Positions 61,024 to 64,000 of a stretch of 64,000 nucleotides of DNA are shown in pieces. Origin of the DNA: Streptomyces vilmorinianum (lineage in GTDB: Bacteria; Actinomycetota; Actinomycetes; Streptomycetales; Streptomycetaceae); contig NZ_CP040244.1 of assembly GCF_005517195.1 (NCBI RefSeq), positions 3,180,001 through 3,244,000 of the forward strand, in the 5' to 3' direction. Position 1 is the stretch's first letter, and each line of letters begins with the position of its first letter. The notes below the pieces were generated by a model that ran no database searches, had not been told where the DNA came from, and saw only the letters and a program-made list of their open reading frames with translations. A program made the translations under genes and the position numbers.

Positions 61024-61069
61024 CCTGTTCGATCAGAACCGTCCTCGTGATCGATAGAAATACGGCTTC
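61022..61069. repeat. Direct repeat copy 2 (IS5-type right end)
   Basis: Identical over 36 bases to copy 1. It ends ATACGGCTTC at 61069, the exact complement of the unit C left end, and is followed by TAA and IS-A. Confidence 0.85.
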
Positions 61070-61112
61070 TAAGACGTCGTTTCCTTTGGTGTCCGACGGT
61101 CGTTGACGGTGC

Positions 61113-61945
61113 GTGGACCGTCTTGTTGAGCAGTTGGTTCCGGAGGATCTGTGGGAGCTGTTTCGGCGGGTGGTGCCGCCGACGGTGGTGCATCGGCCGC
61201 AGGGTGGGGGACGTCGGCGGGCCGGGGATCGTGAGGTGCTGGCCGCGATTGTGTTCGTGGCGACGTCGGGCTGCACCTGGCGGCAGCTTCCGCCGGTCTT
61301 CGGGGCTTGCTGGCAAACGGTGTACAAGCGGTTCGCGCGTTGGAGCCGCGAGCGTGTGTGGGCCCGTCTCTACCGGGTCATCCTGGACGAGCTCGGCTCA
61401 CGCGGGCAGCTCGACTGGTCCAGGTGCGCGATCGACTCGGTGAGCATCCGAGCCCTCAAAGGGGGCATCTGACGGGACCGAATCCGACCGATCGCGGCAA
61501 GAAGGGATCGAAGATCCATCTGATCTGCGACCGCACCGGCCTGCCGATCTCACTCGCGATCTCGGGCGCCAACCTGCACGACAGCCAGGCCCTGGAGCCC
61601 CTGGTTCGCGGCATCCCACTGATCCGCTCACGCCGTGGACCACGTCGACGCCGCCCCGCCAAACTGCACGGCGACAAGGGCTACGACTACGACCATCTGC
61701 GCCGATGGCTGCGCGAGCGCGGCATCGTGCCGCGGATCGCCCTCCGCGGCGTCGAGTCCTCCCAACGCCTGGGCAGCCATCGCTGGGTCGTGGAACGCAC
61801 GATGTCCTGGCTTGCCGGCTGCCGTCGCCTGCACCGGCGATACGAGCGCAAGGCCGAGCACTTCCTCGCCTTCGCGGGCATTTCCGCGGCCCTCATCTGC
61901 CACCGCCGTCTCGTCCGTGCGGACGCGCAAAACCGGTCAGCGTGA
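61113..61945 (+). CDS. IS5-family transposase, two-frame (IS-A)
   Basis: Frame 1 (61113-61472) runs VDRLVEQLVPEDLWELFRRV to CAIDSVSIRALKGG (first catalytic Asp) and stops. Frame 2, shifted -1, continues GPNPTDRGKKGSKIHLICDR..HGDKGYDYDHL (Asp) and SHRWVVERTMSW (Glu) to 61945. Joining needs a -1 shift at the run CTCAAAGGGGG (61455-61465). The DDE triad is complete across both parts, consistent with programmed frameshifting. Start GTG 61113. Confidence 0.88.
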
Positions 61946-62371
61946 GCTTGCTCCAACGCTGAACGCCCAGACCCGGAGGGGAACCACCTCCGACTCTGCC
62001 GCGCCCGCCTCACTGTCGGCCAGGAACCTCTCGATGACTGGCCCGAGGCCGTCAGAAAGTGCGTAGGCGCCGTCGAACGGCAACGCATCCGCCGGAACCG
62101 ATCCCGTCGAGCACCGAAGCTGCCCGGCCTGCTCGTCGTGCCACACGTAGAACGTCGCCACCCCGGGAAAGCCCAGCTCGCGGATACGGACCTGGATGGC
62201 TGACGCTGTCCTCTCGAAGGCGGCCACCACCGTGGAGACGGACAACGACCTCCTGTCCTCGTCCTCTGCACTCACCCACCAGGTGTTGGTCTCCCACTCC
62301 ACCCGACGGTCAGCCGGCTCCAGTACCAGAGGCTCGTACGCCACCTCGGCGATCCACGTCAACAGCACCAC
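61937..62371 (-). CDS. Antisense passenger gene of IS-A
   Basis: A 144-residue acidic protein: VVLLTWIAEVAYEPLVLEPA, TNTWWVSAEDEDRRSLSVS, IRELGFPGVATFYVWHDEQA. It appears to be an alpha/beta cytoplasmic protein with no known motif. The GTG at 62371 follows CGGGGATACTGCT, and the whole gene lies inside the terminal repeats. Its 3' end overlaps the transposase by nine bases. Function unknown; possibly an acquired host gene. Confidence 0.7.
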   Translation of the reverse strand: MVLLTWIAEVAYEPLVLEPADRRVEWETNTWWVSAEDEDRRSLSVSTVVAAFERTASAIQVRIRELGFPGVATFYVWHDEQAGQLRCSTGSVPADALPFDGAYALSDGLGPVIERFLADSEAGAAESEVVPLRVWAFSVGASSR

Positions 62372-62496
62372 AGCAGTATCCCCGCATAGCCCATGGCCCC
62401 AGAAACCGCCATAAGAAACGACGTCTAACTGATCGTTTCAGAATGAGTTGAGCTGCGGGTCTTGCACTTGCCGATCTTGGTCGGCAGGGTGTCCGG

Positions 62497-63344
62497 GTGC
62501 GTGCTGATCTTGTTCCTGACGACCTGTGGGAGCGGGTGGCCCCGCTGCTGCCGCCCGCCCCCGAACGGCGCCGCCGGCATCCCGGGCGGCTTCGCGTTCC
62601 GGACCGGGCGGCTCTCGCGGGCATCATGTACGTTCTGCGGACCGGCGTCGCCTGGCGCGACGTCCCGGCCGAGACCGTGGGCTGTTCAGGGGTGACGGCC
62701 TGGCGCCGGTTGCGGGACTGGACCGAGGCCGGCGTCTGGCCACGCCTGCACGCCGCCCTGCTGACCGAACTGCGCCGCGCCGACTTGCTGGACCTGGACG
62801 ACTGCTCCGTGGACGGATCACATGTCCGGGCCCTCAAAGGGGGGATCACGTCGGCCCCTCGCCCGTCGACCGTGCCCGCCCCGGTTCCAAGCATCACCTG
62901 ATCGTCGACCGGCACGGAACCCCGCTTGCCGTCACGCTCACCGGCGGCAACCGGCACGACGTCACCCAGCTCCTGCCGCTGCTCGACGCCGTCCCGTCGA
63001 TCCGGGGCAGGCGGGGACGTCCACGCCGCAAGCCCCGGCGCCTGTATGCCGACCGGGGCTACGACTTCGACAAGTACCGCCGCCTGCTGTGGAAGCGCGG
63101 CATCAAACCGCTGATCGCCCGACGCGGCGTCGCTCACGGCTCCGGACTGGGCAAGGTGCGCTGGGTCGTCGAGCGCACCTTCGCCTGGCTGCACCAGTTC
63201 AAACGACTCCGCACCCGCTACGAACGACGCACTGACATCCACCAGGGCCTGCTCGACCTGGCCTGCAGCCTCATATGCCTGCGCCGACTCCCACGAACGG
63301 CCAATTGCTCGGTCAGTAGCGGAGGTGGGCTTCAGCCCCATTGA
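62497..63344 (+). CDS. IS5-family transposase, two-frame (IS-B)
   Basis: Frame 1 from GTG 62497 reads VRADLVPDDLWERVAPLLPP through DCSVDGSHVRALKGG (Asp). A -1 shift at CTCAAAGGGGGG (62833-62844) leads to GDHVGPSPVDRARPGSKHH, LYADRGYDFDKY (Asp) and VRWVVERTFAWL (Glu), ending 63344. The transposase differs clearly from IS-A in sequence but uses the same shift site and RALKGG context. Confidence 0.88.
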
Positions 63345-63621
63345 TACGCACCATGCAGTCCTTGAAGAGCTGCAACGGAGTCTGCTGGCCGTCAACCGGA
63401 GCCAGTGTGAGCCCCAAATCCTGCAACGGCTTGGCCAGGGAGACGAACCTGAGCCCATCCGGGTCCGGGCCCCTGTAGGTCGCCCATGCCTCGAACAACG
63501 GCCTCACGCTCTCCCAGCCAGGTCCCGGGGTGAAGCGCGCCAGGAAGAACGGCTGATCACAGCCGTACTCACTGAGCTCACCGACCAGGACGTCTCCCTG
63601 CAAGAGCTGCCACCGCGTCAT
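63313..63621 (-). CDS. Antisense passenger gene of IS-B
   Basis: A 102-residue protein: MTRWQLLQGDVLVGELSEYG, CDQPFFLARFTPGPGWESVR, LFKDCMVRINGAEAHLRY. The compact alpha/beta pattern is that of a real protein; I recall similar uncharacterised Streptomyces proteins but no function. ATG 63621 follows GGGGGACGGGGAC and is inside the terminal repeat; a longer frame from 63732 would cross the IS end and is not favoured. It overlaps the transposase tail by 32 bases. Confidence 0.7.
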   Translation of the reverse strand: MTRWQLLQGDVLVGELSEYGCDQPFFLARFTPGPGWESVRPLFEAWATYRGPDPDGLRFVSLAKPLQDLGLTLAPVDGQQTPLQLFKDCMVRINGAEAHLRY

Positions 63622-63745
63622 CTGGTGTCCCCGTCCCCCACCGCCCAGTCGAGTTCGCATCATCGCAGCGCCTAACTCTCTGGCCAAGCGCTTCATTCTG
63701 AAACGATCAGTAAGCCGCGGCCGGAGCCACACCTATTGAGAAGCG

Positions 63746-64000
63746 CTACGGGCAATCGCTGTTCGAATACCGCAGCCAGTGCCTTGACGAGTTGGCACCA
63801 TGAGGTGTCTTCGAAAGAGGGTGAGCCTCCAGCAGTTCCTCGATCCGCTCCGCCAGTAGTTTCCGCTGGTCAAGCACGGCAGCAAGCGAAGTGGCGAGGC
63901 TCGGGACGATCGGCGCGGCTGCCTCACCCTGGACCGGTGACGGTGTGCCGGTCCAGGGGGCGCCGAAGATCTCCTCGACCAGCCCGGTATCCCGCGGTGC
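63746..64000 (-). pseudogene. IS110-family transposase fragment, runs off the right edge
   Basis: The minus-strand frame open from 64000 reads EEIFGAPWTGTPSPVQGEAA, IVPSLATSLAAVLDQRKLLA, ERIEELLEAHPLSK. The LDQR..LAERIEELLEAHPLSK block is a known IS110-type linker before the conserved SMPGVG region; here the frame then degenerates to a stop at 63746, with GIRTA-like residues in another frame. It is on the opposite strand to the remnant at 57011, so the two are not halves of one copy. Confidence 0.68.

Larger units (their letters stand above)
57879..61069. mobile_element. Unit C: IS5-type composite with DUF6236 cargo
   Basis: Left end GAAGCCGTAT (57879-57888) and right end ATACGGCTTC (61060-61069) are perfect inverted repeats, with partial match continuing inward. 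TAA triplets flank both ends (57876-57878, 61070-61072), fitting the TNA target duplication of IS5-family elements. Inside are a coiled-coil gene, a transposase, a second internal copy of the right end (59339-59383), the DUF6236 gene and a frameshifted gene. Whether this is one element or a smaller IS (57879-59383) plus adjacent cargo cannot be settled by eye. Confidence 0.6.
61073..62425 (+). mobile_element. IS-A: IS5-family insertion sequence with passenger
   Basis: Terminal inverted repeats GACGTCGTTTC (61073-61083) and GAAACGACGTC (62415-62425) are perfect over 11 bp and partly matched for six more. TAA lies on both sides (61070-61072, 62426-62428), the expected TNA target duplication. 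The 1353-bp element holds a two-frame transposase and a minus-strand passenger gene, making it about 400 bp longer than a minimal IS5-type element. Confidence 0.88.
62429..63710 (+). mobile_element. IS-B: IS5-family insertion sequence with passenger
   Basis: Inverted repeats CTGATCGTTTCAGAATGA (62429-62446) and TCATTCTGAAACGATCAG (63693-63710) are perfect over 18 bp. Flanking TAA triplets are 62426-62428 (shared with IS-A) and 63711-63713. At 1282 bp it holds a two-frame transposase and a minus-strand passenger gene. The shared TAA shows one element inserted at the edge of the other. Confidence 0.92.

Noticed and set aside
63622-63732. Longer start for the IS-B passenger
   Set aside because: It would cross the 18-bp inverted repeat of the IS; ATG 63621 with a purine-rich site fits better.
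57011-64000. One IS110 element interrupted by the IS5 chain
   Set aside because: The two IS110 fragments are on opposite strands, and a DUF4240 gene lies between the left one and the insertions.
57879-64000. Prophage or integrative element
   Set aside because: No integrase of the tyrosine or serine type, no phage structural gene, tRNA gene or attachment-site repeat is visible.
1-64000. Biosynthetic gene cluster
   Set aside because: No polyketide, peptide synthetase, terpene cyclase or RiPP core genes occur. The methyltransferase, MFS pumps and reductase-like genes are scattered singles.
1-64000. tRNA or rRNA genes
   Set aside because: No cloverleaf-type sequence or conserved rRNA block was recognised in the intergenic regions; a dedicated tRNA search would be decisive.

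Overview
The window is high-GC actinobacterial chromosome, almost certainly Streptomyces. Evidence: very GC-rich codons, many GTG starts, mycothiol- and F420-type enzymes, tightly packed genes with 4-bp ATGA/GTGA overlaps, and many promoters whose -10 hexamer (TAnnnT) lies only 7-9 bases before the start codon, predicting leaderless mRNAs. Everything was read by eye; family names rest on remembered motifs, not on searches.

Layout. 1-9.4 kb: end of a DUF6421-like gene, an SDR and a threonine-aldolase-like PLP enzyme, then transglutaminase-like, B3/B4, acyltransferase and thioredoxin genes; a Cys-containing leader peptide precedes a flavin reductase; etfB-etfA and a DUF6986-type aldolase follow. 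9.5-28.9 kb: a transmembrane Ser/Thr kinase, a divergent LacI/ROK pair sharing an operator, a kinase-Nudix fusion, an MBL hydrolase, an M20 peptidase, a geranylgeranyl-reductase-like flavoprotein, a TetR/F420-reductase pair with duplicated operators, a two-component system, MFS/MarR, an MDMPI-domain protein, an MFS/ROK pair and a methyltransferase. 28.9-33.1 kb: a decayed TetR gene, then a SHOCT/ATPase/FtsX ABC operon. 33.2-56.8 kb: anti-sigma-type ATPase, cysteine-synthase-like enzyme, two SRPBCC proteins with a DeoR regulator, a membrane serine hydrolase convergent with a beta-helix/AAA+ fusion, MOSC, TerD, glycosyltransferase, glutamate-racemase-like, DUF3093, ligase-like, Lnt, Nudix, 3-hydroxybutyrate-dehydrogenase-like, GAF/PucR and MHS-family genes.

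57-64 kb is an accessory mobile zone. An IS110 remnant precedes a DUF4240 gene whose TAA stop codon is the first of four TAA triplets separating three IS5-type units in series: unit C (57879-61069), IS-A (61073-62425) and IS-B (62429-63710). IS-A and IS-B have perfect terminal inverted repeats, a two-frame transposase with the same CTCAAAGGGGG shift site, and a small unrelated gene on the opposite strand overlapping the transposase tail. Unit C has the same tail-to-tail arrangement twice, one pair including a DUF6236 gene. Removing 57879-63713 rejoins the DUF4240 gene to its downstream flank. A second IS110 remnant runs off the right edge.

The most unusual content is this TAA-linked chain of IS elements with antisense passenger genes. 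Secondary interest lies in the leader peptide before the flavin reductase, the beta-helix/AAA+ fusion with its overlapping hydrolase partner, and several well-formed operators.
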